A stretch of 40,761 bases of DNA, from contig JAJZZH010000133.1 in assembly GCA_021797675.1 (NCBI GenBank), positions 1 through 40,761 of the forward strand, given 5' to 3'. Each line of letters opens with the position of its first letter. Positions within the stretch are counted from its first letter, which is position 1. The notes below the pieces were generated by a model. It had not been told where the DNA came from. It was given only the letters and a program-made list of their open reading frames with translations, and did not search any database. The translations under genes were made by a program, and so were the position numbers. Positions 26,952 to 34,724 of this stretch are shown in pieces. Origin of the DNA: Bacillota bacterium. Lineage in GTDB: Bacteria > Bacillota > Sulfobacillia > Sulfobacillales > Sulfobacillaceae.

Positions 26952-27259
26952 ACCGAAAGCGCAGGCGCCCAGGCATTTCTGAGGGCTGCGGAGTTCTCCA
27001 GCTTTGTGGGCGCCGCGTCTTCATTTAGACTGAACCGCGGAGGCGGATTTGACCTTAGCCCCCGCAGGGCTTGCGGGCAGGCTATGCGACGAGAGCTCCA
27101 CCCCCAAGGCAGACGCTTCATCACCGACGTTGCGACAGGGGCTACGGTGCGAGGTCGAACGGAATCCAACGTCCGCAGGAAGGCGGGTCAACCGCGCCAC
27201 CGTCTGTCCGATGTCCGCAAGGCAACCCTGCTCCCAACTTGACGAAAGGATGACACGAC
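26952..27259. other. intergenic stretch upstream of ilvD, no supported gene
   Basis: Just over 300 bases. A plus-strand frame at 27006-27242 has no recognised domain. The stretch shares CGGATTTGACC with the non-coding region near 958. No T-box core (GGTGGNACCGCG) was found, though ilv genes of Firmicutes often carry one; only ACCGCG occurs, near 27034. Confidence 0.35.
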
Positions 27260-28951
27260 ATGGAACAAAAAACCCTAAGCGACCTGCGAATTCGCAGCAC
27301 GGTGATTAGCGAAGGAGAAAACCGCGCCCCCAATCGGGCCATGCTTCGGGCCGTCGGATTTACCGACAAGGATTTCAATAAGCCGATGATCGGTATTGCC
27401 AGCACGTGGAGTGAAGTGACTCCGTGCAACATACATATCGACAAACTGGCGTTGCAAGCCAAGGCAGGTGCGAACGATGGCGGCGGAAAGCCCATGATTT
27501 TTAATACGATTACCGTCTCCGACGGGATCTCCATGGGCCATGAAGGCATGCGCTATTCCCTGCCCAGCCGTGAAGTGATTGCCGATTCAATCGAAACCGT
27601 AGTCGGTGCAGAGCGACTTGACGGACTCGTGGCCATTGGTGGCTGTGACAAAAATATGCCGGGATGTCTGATCGCCATCGGGCGCTTGAACATTCCATCG
27701 GTCTTTGTATACGGAGGCACCATTTCCCCTGGGAAATCCAAAGAAGGAAAAGATATTGACATCGTTTCGGTTTTTGAGGCGGTAGGCCAGTATAATGCAG
27801 GTGATATTGACCGCGAACAACTGCATGATATTGAGTGCCGCGCTTGTCCAGGTGCCGGTTCCTGCGGCGGGATGTATACGGCAAATTCCATGGCCTCTGC
27901 CATTGAAGCCATGGGAATGAGTCCGCCGGGAAGTGCTTCACATCCCGCAGAAACTTCGTTAAAACTCGATGACGGTTATCAGGCGGGATGGATGGTCGTC
28001 GATCTGCTTAGAAAGGGAATCTACCCCCGAGACATTATGACGAAACAAGCGTTTGAAAATGCGATTACCATCGTCATGGCGCTCGGGGGCTCAACCAACG
28101 CATTCCTTCACCTATTAGCCATGGCGCATTCCGTTGACGTTGAACTTACGCTGGATGATTTCGAAAGAATTCGCCAAAGGGTCCCCTACCTAGCCGACCT
28201 GAAGCCCAGCGGACGGTACGTTATGGAAGACCTCTATCAAGTCGGTGGGGTTTCCGCCGTAATGAAGTCGCTGTTGGAAGCCGGGCTGCTGCATGGCGAT
28301 TGCTTAACCATTACCGGCAAGACCCTTGCCGAAAACCTCTCGGCTCAGCCTTCGCTTAAAGAAGGTCAAGACATAATTCGTCCGCTGAACAATCCCATTC
28401 TGGCAACCGGTCCGCTATTTGTCTTGAAAGGCAATTTGGCACCCGAAGGGTCGGTTGCCAAAATGTCCGGCTTAAAATTCAAGCGATTTACCGGGCCCGC
28501 CCGCGTGTTTAACACGGAAGAAGACGCGACGGACGCGGTTTTAACGAATGCGATTAATCCGGGAGATGTTCTGGTAATCCGCTATGCAGGGCCCAAGGGT
28601 GGGCCTGGAATGGCGGAAATGCTCTCCATTACCGCCATTATTATCGGCAAGGGTCTAGGGGGAAAGGTAGGGTTGATTACCGATGGGCGCTTTTCCGGTG
28701 GTACCTATGGTTTGGTGGTGGGGCACATTTCACCGGAAGCGCAAGTAGGAGGGCCCATTGCACTTCTGAAGGACGGTGACCTGATCACGATTGATAGTGA
28801 AACGCAGGAACTTTCCGTAGCCGTATCTGATGAAGAATTGTCTGACCGATTGAAAGCATGGAAAGAACCCCCGCTTCGTTATCGCCGGGGAATCTTAAAT
28901 AAGTATGCAAGATTGGTGTCGTCGGCGTCTAAAGGTGCGGTGACGGATTGA
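27260..28951 (+). CDS. ilvD: dihydroxy-acid dehydratase
   Basis: A 563-residue IlvD. It dehydrates 2,3-dihydroxy-isovalerate and -methylvalerate to the 2-keto acids of valine, isoleucine and leucine. Fe-S ligand candidates are C56 (VTPCN), C129 ([10 protein letters not shown]) and C202 ([16 protein letters not shown]), a three-cysteine pattern like that of [2Fe-2S] members. [21 protein letters not shown] near the C-terminus is the family signature. ATG at 27260 with AAAGGATG upstream. It stands alone without other ilv genes, and by eye its codons are more AT-ending than those of dabA. A sugar-acid dehydratase is a less likely alternative because the sequence follows true IlvD closely. Confidence 0.95.
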   Translation: MEQKTLSDLRIRSTVISEGENRAPNRAMLRAVGFTDKDFNKPMIGIASTWSEVTPCNIHIDKLALQAKAGANDGGGKPMIFNTITVSDGISMGHEGMRYSLPSREVIADSIETVVGAERLDGLVAIGGCDKNMPGCLIAIGRLNIPSVFVYGGTISPGKSKEGKDIDIVSVFEAVGQYNAGDIDREQLHDIECRACPGAGSCGGMYTANSMASAIEAMGMSPPGSASHPAETSLKLDDGYQAGWMVVDLLRKGIYPRDIMTKQAFENAITIVMALGGSTNAFLHLLAMAHSVDVELTLDDFERIRQRVPYLADLKPSGRYVMEDLYQVGGVSAVMKSLLEAGLLHGDCLTITGKTLAENLSAQPSLKEGQDIIRPLNNPILATGPLFVLKGNLAPEGSVAKMSGLKFKRFTGPARVFNTEEDATDAVLTNAINPGDVLVIRYAGPKGGPGMAEMLSITAIIIGKGLGGKVGLITDGRFSGGTYGLVVGHISPEAQVGGPIALLKDGDLITIDSETQELSVAVSDEELSDRLKAWKEPPLRYRRGILNKYARLVSSASKGAVTD

Positions 28952-28970
28952 TCACTCCACGGCAACGCCG

Positions 28971-29036
28971 GAACCGGGCGATCGTGGTCCCCCCATTTCC
29001 CGACGGGTACGGGGGACCACATTTGGCGCCCGGTTC
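28971..29036. repeat. nested double inverted repeat just after ilvD
   Basis: The outer arms GAACCGGGCG (28971-28980) and CGCCCGGTTC (29027-29036) enclose the inner arms GTGGTCCCCC (28984-28993) and GGGGGACCAC (29011-29020). Both pairs are perfect over 10 bp. It could fold as a long hairpin with an internal loop, 20 bases after the ilvD stop. There is no T tract, so it may be a 3'-end stabilising structure, a transposon end or a structured RNA. Confidence 0.75.
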
Positions 29037-29511
29037 ATACGGCATTGATGACGGCGGCTTGCACCATCCCCCATGGCCGCAGATCTCTGGACGTCGGCTG
29101 CAGGAGATGACGATCTGCCCGGAGAAAACATGCCGGATACCGATCCGTGAGGGGGTCTTGGGATCCACCGAACCGGCAAGGATTGCACGCAAATCTGCGA
29201 ACCCTAACCGATGGCCCCGATCATTACAGCAATTGGCGTAAAGCACATTCGTCGCGATCCGCAACCCATGATGGCAGGAGTGACACTCATGCCCACGGGG
29301 TTCAACCAAACCATGCGGTCGGCCACCCGTTGGATCGCACGGGGGGAAGGGGAGAACCTGTCCGATCCAGCAACCCCGGCACCGGGAAATGACACAGTAG
29401 GCGGATCCGACCCCCTCCCAACGGTAACCACACGCTCATGCTCTGAACCCGTGGACACCTTCAGCCGATGTGGGCTGAAATCTGTAGCATCAGAAGAAAG
29501 GAGCCCAGCGC
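29037..29511. other. intergenic stretch between ilvD and thyX, no supported gene
   Basis: About 475 bases. Short frames on both strands overlap and none resembles a known family; one minus-strand frame has several CxxC/CH pairs (near 29280) but no recognisable fold. A GAAAGGAGCCCAGCGC ribosome-binding region for thyX lies at its right end. Confidence 0.35.
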
Positions 29512-30228
29512 ATGAAAATTCCTGTTCTCGATCACGGTTATGTGCGACTGGTTGACCACATGGGGTCTGACCTTACCGTGGTCAATGCTGCCCGGGCCAG
29601 TTTTGCCAAACAATCACAATGGGTAAGGAACCAGCCAGGGAACCTGTCCAAGAAGGACCAACGGCTTATTACCTACTTGACCCAGCATGGTCACCTTTCA
29701 CCATTCCGCCATGTCACCATCCAACTAGAAGTTAAAGCTCCGCTCATGGTAGCGCGCCAATGGTGGAAATACGTGGTGGGGGGCGACCATACGATGGATG
29801 GATGGAACGAGACTTCACGGCGCTACGTGGCTGCGGAGCCGGAATTTTATATCCCAGCCCAGTGGAGAAGGGCTTCCGAAGATAAGAAACAGGGCTCGGG
29901 CGCTCCGATTGACGGGCCAGTCTCAGAAGCCCTAACCAATCAGCTGAGATCCTTCCAACAGGATGCGGCCAAGTTATATGACCATACCCTCGCTTTAGGC
30001 GTCGTAGCGGAGCAAGCGCGTCTGTTTCTACCAATGTATGGATTATATACCTCGTGGTTTTGGACAACCTCACTGCAAGGTGCAGCCCATTTTCTGCGTC
30101 AACGCTTAGATGACGAAGCGCAGGTAGAAATACAAGTCTATGCGAAAGCGGTTCACGACCTGCTAAGCACCGGATTGCCAGAATTACAGCACTCCCTGGC
30201 AGCGTTGATCGACCTGTCGCCGGGTTAG
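29512..30228 (+). CDS. thyX: flavin-dependent thymidylate synthase (ThyX), divergent motif
   Basis: A 238-residue ThyX, which makes dTMP from dUMP using FAD, NADPH and methylene-tetrahydrofolate. HGHLSPFRHVTIQLEVKAPLMVARQWWK (residues 59-86) and WNETSRRYV (98-106) align with the family core HxSPFEH...RQW(F/x)RHR...NExSxRY. The canonical RHR triad is replaced by WKY (85-87), and the gap to the NExSxR part is a few residues longer, as in a subset of phage-like ThyX proteins. ATG at 29512 after GAAAGGAG. It follows a long non-coding gap and is read alone. No thyA is in the window. Confidence 0.88.
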   Translation: MKIPVLDHGYVRLVDHMGSDLTVVNAARASFAKQSQWVRNQPGNLSKKDQRLITYLTQHGHLSPFRHVTIQLEVKAPLMVARQWWKYVVGGDHTMDGWNETSRRYVAAEPEFYIPAQWRRASEDKKQGSGAPIDGPVSEALTNQLRSFQQDAAKLYDHTLALGVVAEQARLFLPMYGLYTSWFWTTSLQGAAHFLRQRLDDEAQVEIQVYAKAVHDLLSTGLPELQHSLAALIDLSPG

Positions 30229-30259
30229 GCCTGGGCTCCATAACAGTTCTCCGGGCGAC

Positions 30260-30589
30260 ATGGTGGTGGCACCTCGCAGCATGAAACTTAGGGACTGGCA
30301 TCGAAGCGGGAGCCGCTCTGGTGACGGTTGTCGCTCCCGTGCGACCCCGCCATTCGTGGATCCCGTGCCCACGGGCAGCGAGCAGCGTAGCAGGCAGTCC
30401 TCGTTGGCAAGTGGCAGGGTTTCATGGGGGCCGGGGCCGACCAACCTTTCTCCCCGGGGAGAGCCGGGAACGGGCAAAGCATTCCCAGACCTGCACCGAA
30501 GGACAGAAGCCGCTCGCCCCAAGGTCCCGGCGGCCGAGGCTGGTCATAGCTTGGGCTTACCAGCCCCCCGCGGTAGCCGTGGGGAATGA
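30260..30589 (+). pseudogene. possible 3' remnant of a tnpB gene (IS200/IS605 group)
   Basis: A 109-codon frame rich in Arg, Pro, Gly and Ser whose last codons overlap the hairpin at 30566-30584. This arrangement is characteristic of tnpB 3' ends, which overlap the omega-RNA and the element's right end. No zinc-ribbon cysteines or RuvC motif remain, so the identity rests mainly on the hairpin and its orientation. It may be non-coding. Confidence 0.3.
30566..30584 (+). repeat. IS200/IS605-type right-end hairpin (copy 3, opposite orientation)
   Basis: CCCCGCGG-TAG-CCGTGGGG is an 8-bp stem with one G.T pair. Its reverse complement, CCCCACGGCTACCGCGGGG, is close to the 20-mer shared by 7958-7977 and 33536-33555. 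It lies at the 3' end of a plus-strand tnpB-like remnant, the expected side. Confidence 0.5.
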
Positions 30590-30639
30590 TTTCCGAATAG
30601 CGGGATATAGGGTTTGCGTCTCCCACCACCCCCAAAAAT

Positions 30640-31236
30640 CTAGGTGTGGCCCAAGGCGTTGATCACGGTTTCGGTCGATCGCACGCGACCAATTCGGCTC
30701 AAAATAGCCTGTATTGCGAAGGCGTGGCTTTCCGCCGAACGTGCGGTACAAGCATCTTCGACGAAGACTTGCTCATACCCGCGCTCATACGCGTCGCGAG
30801 CCGTGCTTTCCACGCCAAAATTGGTTGAGATCCCACACAGAACAATCGTCTTAATCCCGCGCCGGCGCAATTGCAAATCGAGGTCGGTCCCATAAAAAGC
30901 GCCCCATTGTCGCTTGCGTACGACGTGGTCGCCCTCGCGAGGTCCCAATTCGGGCACAATCTCGTCCCATCCGGGAAGCGGGGGCGACCACTCGCCCGCA
31001 TTGTCGGCCAGGGGTTGTACGCGATCCTTGCCGTCTTTCGAAGGCCCCACATGAACCAAGACCACGAAGGCTCCGACCTGACGAAAAGCGTCCGCCAGGC
31101 GGCTGGCCCGCTGAACAACCGAAGCTGAGGAATGGGGACCTGCCGGCAAATTGACAATGCCACGTTGCAGGTCAATGACCACTAACGCCGTCGTCTTCGG
31201 ATCTAAGGCCAAATCGTTGTTGTCGCTCATAGTCAT
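30640..31236 (-). CDS. isochorismatase-family cysteine hydrolase
   Basis: A 198-residue protein with the isochorismatase/nicotinamidase-like fold. The catalytic triad is visible: D22 in LVVIDLQRG, K108 in VRKRQWGAFYGT, and C134 in IVLCGISTNFGVESTARDA. The cis-peptide before the cysteine region (GIST) is conserved. Members hydrolyse isochorismate, nicotinamide, carbamates or biuret; the TNFGVESTARDA stretch fits the generic hydrolase group rather than nicotinamidase. Start at 31236 or 31230; the nearest GGGAGG is about 19 bases upstream, too far, so the start is uncertain. It lies 53 bases behind the Nudix gene, in one probable operon. Confidence 0.88.
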   Translation of the reverse strand: MTMSDNNDLALDPKTTALVVIDLQRGIVNLPAGPHSSASVVQRASRLADAFRQVGAFVVLVHVGPSKDGKDRVQPLADNAGEWSPPLPGWDEIVPELGPREGDHVVRKRQWGAFYGTDLDLQLRRRGIKTIVLCGISTNFGVESTARDAYERGYEQVFVEDACTARSAESHAFAIQAILSRIGRVRSTETVINALGHT

Positions 31237-31289
31237 CAGCGGTTGACAAACCGCGCCTCCCTTTTTCGTCCGTCTACTGCCTGTTTGGC

Positions 31290-31886
31290 CTAAGGGCCTG
31301 CACTAAGGTCCAACCCTTCTCCCCTGGCCCCTCGCGGGTTATGGGCCCCAAAATTCCGGTCTTTAGCCAAAAAATATCCCATGGCAGAGAACATATGCGG
31401 GGCTTCGCCGCTACCAATCATCGCCCCCCAGGTCTCGAAGGCCAGCAACTTCACCACCATATCTTCGGTGGCATCGCGATGGGGTGCCACCGCGAGCTTT
31501 GCATCCGGTATCAGGAAGGTGGTGACCAGGTTGTCGGAATTCGCCGGGTTTGGAAAAAACTCCCCTAATACCACGGGAGCACGTGGCGAACGGTACCCGG
31601 TTTCTTCGGCGACTTCCCGGATGATCGCGTCGATGGGGCGTTCATTGGCATCGACCATGCCCCCAGGAGTTTCTAGGGAAAAGCATCCCGTTCCATGACG
31701 GTACTGTTCTACCAAGACCACCTGGAACTCGGGCGTCAACACGACCGCGTTGACCCAGTGGGTATATTCGTGCACATGGATCTCGATGACTTGCCCCCCG
31801 GGGAGCCGGCAACGGTCACGGCGGGTCCGAAGATAGGGAGGATTGTCAATCACATACTCCCGGGACAAAACCGTCCATTTTTCCAT
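31290..31886 (-). CDS. Nudix hydrolase (ADP-ribose pyrophosphatase-like)
   Basis: A 198-residue protein with a complete Nudix box, GGMVDANERPIDAIIREVAEETGY (G-x5-E-x7-REVxEExGY), which binds Mg2+ and cleaves nucleoside-diphosphate-linked substrates. The preceding HWVNAVVLTPEFQVVLVEQYRHG and following GEFFPNPANSDNLVTTFLI resemble ADP-sugar/ADP-ribose pyrophosphatases. The ATG at 31886 is chosen at MEKWTVLSREYV; the frame is open upstream but the ribosome-binding sequence GGGGGGAT fits this ATG. Upstream of the isochorismatase-family gene in the same direction; the two could act in nucleotide/cofactor housekeeping. Confidence 0.9.
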   Translation of the reverse strand: MEKWTVLSREYVIDNPPYLRTRRDRCRLPGGQVIEIHVHEYTHWVNAVVLTPEFQVVLVEQYRHGTGCFSLETPGGMVDANERPIDAIIREVAEETGYRSPRAPVVLGEFFPNPANSDNLVTTFLIPDAKLAVAPHRDATEDMVVKLLAFETWGAMIGSGEAPHMFSAMGYFLAKDRNFGAHNPRGARGEGLDLSAGP

Positions 31887-31991
31887 TGTTCGATCCCCCC
31901 GTTTCGATTTATTGTACTGCATGGCAAAAGAAATGCCACCCGGATTAGGTTCCCGTGGTCCGACGCCCCCCACCCCCTTATATTGTCAGCG

Positions 31992-31997
31992 TATAAT
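31992..31997 (+). promoter_or_regulatory. -10 element of rmuC
   Basis: TATAAT 32 bases ahead of the first rmuC ATG. The expected -35 position (31969-31974) has no match to TTGACA. Confidence 0.5.
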
Positions 31998-32034
31998 GAC
32001 ATCAAGCACTTAACCATGGTTGTGAGGGATGCCG

Positions 32035-33507
32035 ATGATACTCGAGTTGATGGTTGCGGTATGCATCATGTTGAACGCTATCGTGCTCATCCTGCTGTTC
32101 CGCCAAAATCTGCCGGATAAACTCCAAGATTTCCTCACCGGCAAGGTTCACGGCTTGGAAGACGCTCAGGATCGATTGCAAAAAACGCTCCGCGAAACGC
32201 TGACCGAATCACGTGAGGAGACCTTGCGGACCTCACAGCGAGATCGTGAGGAGCTGACCCGTCTTTTCCGCCAACTGGCCGACGGTTTAGACCGCAGTAT
32301 GGGCCAACAGGTTGAACGCTGGCGGGAACGCCAAGCCTTCGCCGCCGAACGCTGGCAGGAAATGACCGCGGCAGACAACGACCGGTTCGCCGCTATTGCG
32401 CGCGATAATCAGGCTCACCATCAACATACCTTGGAATTCCTGGGGGAGGCCTTTCGCCGCCAGTCCGCTCTGCTTGACGCCTTCGCCAAACAATTTGCCG
32501 AGTTGACTACCATCAATGAACGCCGATTGGAATCCATGCGACAGACGGTGGAAACCAAACTCAGCGAGTTGCAGGCCGATAACACCACCAAGTTGGAACA
32601 GATGCGGGCAACGGTCGACGAAAAACTGCACCAAACGCTGGAACGGCGCTTCGGCGAATCCTTTCGCTTGGTGAGCCAGCACTTGGAGCAGGTCCAAAAA
32701 GGTCTGGGCGAGATGCAGACGCTGGCGGCAGGAGTTGGCGATCTCAAGCGCGTGTTGGCCAACGTGAAGATGCGGGGCACCATGGGAGAAGTGCAGTTAG
32801 AGGCCCTGTTGGAACAGATCATGACACCCGAGCAGTATCGGCAGAGCGTCGCTACCACACCGGCCGGCCGTGAGCGGGTGGATTTTGCCATTTGGATGCC
32901 AGGTGGACCCGATCGCGGCCAAGGGGTCTGGCTGCCTATTGACGCCAAGTTCCCCTTGGAAGACTATCAACGCCTGCTGGATTCCGAAGAGGCGGGAAAC
33001 CAAGTGGGAATGCAGGATGCCGCCAAGCTGCTGGAAGCCCGGGTCCGGCAAGAAGCCAAGAGCATTCGCGACAAATATGTGCATCCTCCTTTTACCACCG
33101 ATTTCGCCATCCTGTTCGTACCGATAGAGGGGTTGTTTGCCGAAATTCTCCGCCGGCCGGGTTTGTGGGATGCCATCCAGCGCGATTACCGAGTCATTAT
33201 CACCGGTCCCACCACGATCAGCGCCCTCTTGAATAGCTTGCAGATGGGGTTCAGGACGCTCGCGATCGAGCGGCGCTCTAGTGAAGTGTGGACGTTGCTC
33301 GCCGCGATCAAGGAAGAGTTTGGCAAATTTGGCGACATTCTTGAGCGCACTCAAAAGAAGCTGCAAGAAGCCAGTTCAACAATTGACACCGCAGCCGTAC
33401 GCTCTCGGGCCATCGAACGCAAGCTCCGTTCCGTCGAAACCCTGCCCCCGGAATCCACGGATCCAGCCTTCAGCCACCAACGCATCGGCGAGGAAGCGGA
33501 TGGCTAA
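32035..33507 (+). CDS. rmuC: RmuC-family protein
   Basis: A 490-residue protein. An N-terminal membrane anchor (LELMVAVCIMLNAIVLILLF) comes first, then a long coiled coil (about 35-220) rich in Glu, Arg and Gln. The RmuC domain with a PD-(D/E)xK nuclease-like core follows at about 245-430: KMRGTMGEVQLEALLEQI, VDFAIWMPGG, WLPIDAKFPLEDYQRLL, and TDFAILFVPIEGLFAEIL. RmuC limits recombination at inverted repeats in E. coli, presumably as a nuclease. The ATG at 32035 is six bases after GAGGG; the ATG at 32029 is too close to it. Confidence 0.93.
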   Translation: MILELMVAVCIMLNAIVLILLFRQNLPDKLQDFLTGKVHGLEDAQDRLQKTLRETLTESREETLRTSQRDREELTRLFRQLADGLDRSMGQQVERWRERQAFAAERWQEMTAADNDRFAAIARDNQAHHQHTLEFLGEAFRRQSALLDAFAKQFAELTTINERRLESMRQTVETKLSELQADNTTKLEQMRATVDEKLHQTLERRFGESFRLVSQHLEQVQKGLGEMQTLAAGVGDLKRVLANVKMRGTMGEVQLEALLEQIMTPEQYRQSVATTPAGRERVDFAIWMPGGPDRGQGVWLPIDAKFPLEDYQRLLDSEEAGNQVGMQDAAKLLEARVRQEAKSIRDKYVHPPFTTDFAILFVPIEGLFAEILRRPGLWDAIQRDYRVIITGPTTISALLNSLQMGFRTLAIERRSSEVWTLLAAIKEEFGKFGDILERTQKKLQEASSTIDTAAVRSRAIERKLRSVETLPPESTDPAFSHQRIGEEADG

Positions 33508-33535
33508 CTCGGTCGCTCCGGATGGCTGAACCCCT

Positions 33536-33555
33536 CCCCACGGCTAAAGCCGGGG
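33536..33555 (-). repeat. IS200/IS605-type right-end hairpin (copy 2)
   Basis: CCCCACGGCTAAAGCCGGGG, identical to 7958-7977 and in the same orientation. It lies just past the 3' side of the minus-strand tnpB remnant, where the right end of such an element is expected. Confidence 0.65.
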
Positions 33556-33631
33556 CGGTTCTAAAAACCTAAACCGTCACCTTCTCGGTGCCTTTCACGG
33601 GTGCGTGCCCCCAGCATCGGCAGTCTTAGGT

Positions 33632-33973
33632 TCAGGCAGGAATGCTTTCTCGGGCGACCCGCTCTGACTCGGACCACTGAAAAAGCGGCCAAAAGAGCCT
33701 CGACTCGCAGGTTGGTTTTGGGTGGCTTGCCACCAAGCCGTCCCCCGTCGGGGACTTCCAAGGGTCGTCGGCAGGAGCGATTCCGCACCTGGCCAAGACT
33801 CGGAAGCCCTGGGCGGCTTGGAGGGTATCGTCACGCACCAAGCGGGCCCAATAGGCGCTGAAGAGATCGCGTTGCATCACCACGCCCCAGACACCGGTTT
33901 GCGATAAGGCCGTCGTCCGGGGGTTGCCGCTCACCCCCCAGCGACCCTGGTGATTGGATGCGCCACGTATCAC
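33632..33973 (-). pseudogene. tnpB remnant (C-terminal part, IS200/IS605 group)
   Basis: The minus-strand frame contains VVMQRDLFSAYWARLVRDDTLQAAQGF, resembling the stretch after the zinc ribbon in many TnpB proteins (QRDLFSAFL..HV..D.L). Upstream codons shift frame, the RuvC catalytic residues and the zinc-ribbon cysteines are absent, and the frame ends 75 bases before the right-end hairpin. TnpB is an RNA-guided nuclease, ancestor of Cas12; this copy is not functional. Confidence 0.5.
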
Positions 33974-34070
33974 CGGGAAAATATCTCGCTAGCGGGCCAC
34001 GACGGCGAGGCTGCGGTGGGGCCACCCATCTCTGGGCCCCCCGCGGACCGTGTCCGCCTGGCGTTTGCCT

Positions 34071-34114
34071 TCCATATGCAGTTCATATGCAGTTCATATG
34101 CAGTTCATATGCAG
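34071..34114 (+). repeat. 11-base tandem repeat, four copies
   Basis: TTCATATGCAG repeated four times head to tail (the first copy has TCC for TTC). Each unit contains the palindrome CATATG (half of ATGCAT-like symmetry), so the array gives evenly spaced sites at one helical turn (11 bp). It is AT-rich within GC-rich surroundings. Confidence 0.9.
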
Positions 34115-34172
34115 TTTTCCGCCGTCCCGACGGACACGGCATTTGACCGTATCCTAGAAGCCGACCCGGCAA

Positions 34173-34484
34173 GTGGATCGCCAAGAACAGAACGATATCG
34201 CAGCCCTTACTCTCGGGTTTAGCGGGCGTCAACTTTCCCCGGAACAGACTGCCCAAGGGTTGGGGGTGTTGGAAACGACCGAGCTCCTACGGACCGTCGA
34301 ACGGAATGCCACGAAAAAAGGATGCGAGGAACGGACTGTAGAAATTGGTGAAGGGATGCTGGTTGTCGGAGACCGTGTGGAGAAAGTCGTGACGATCACC
34401 AGACTTGCACGAGACGTGAGCCAACCCCGTACCTTCGGCTGGGATCGTGGTGCAGCAATCGCCTTCGTGACGGAACCCATCTAG
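34173..34484 (+). CDS. hypothetical protein (weak)
   Basis: A 103-codon frame from a GTG at 34173. The composition is protein-like (SGRQLSPEQTAQGLGVLETTELL, VEIGEGMLVVGDRVEKVVTI), but there is no recognised family and no good ribosome-binding site. It starts 58 bases after the tandem repeat. It could be a fragment of a larger lost gene. Confidence 0.25.
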   Translation: MDRQEQNDIAALTLGFSGRQLSPEQTAQGLGVLETTELLRTVERNATKKGCEERTVEIGEGMLVVGDRVEKVVTITRLARDVSQPRTFGWDRGAAIAFVTEPI

Positions 34485-34724
34485 CCACCGGGGAGTTCCT
34501 GGTCGACCCGTACCCATCGGTCCCGCCACCGATCGCCGGCGACCGGAACCTTGCCATGCTCCGCCCGATAGATGACGCAACTATCACCGGCCGCGGCGCC
34601 ACCCACGGATACGGCATGCTTGCCGCGAACCGGGCTGTCCCATTTTTCGCAATTTACCTTTGCCGAAGACTTGTCCTCATGTGCCCAGAATATTGATGCC
34701 GTTCAGGTGATTTCTGAACAGGCT

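Larger units (their letters stand above)
33508..34172. mobile_element. decayed IS200/IS605-group element and flanks
   Basis: Between rmuC and the DUF4012 gene. It contains the right-end hairpin (33536-33555), a minus-strand tnpB remnant (33632-33973) and, further right, a CATATG-containing tandem repeat. The left end of the element is not recognisable. No full-length gene is present. Confidence 0.5.

Noticed and set aside
27015-27259. T-box leader ahead of ilvD
   Set aside because: Only ACCGCG is present; the GGTGG part, the specifier stem and the terminator/antiterminator pair are not seen.
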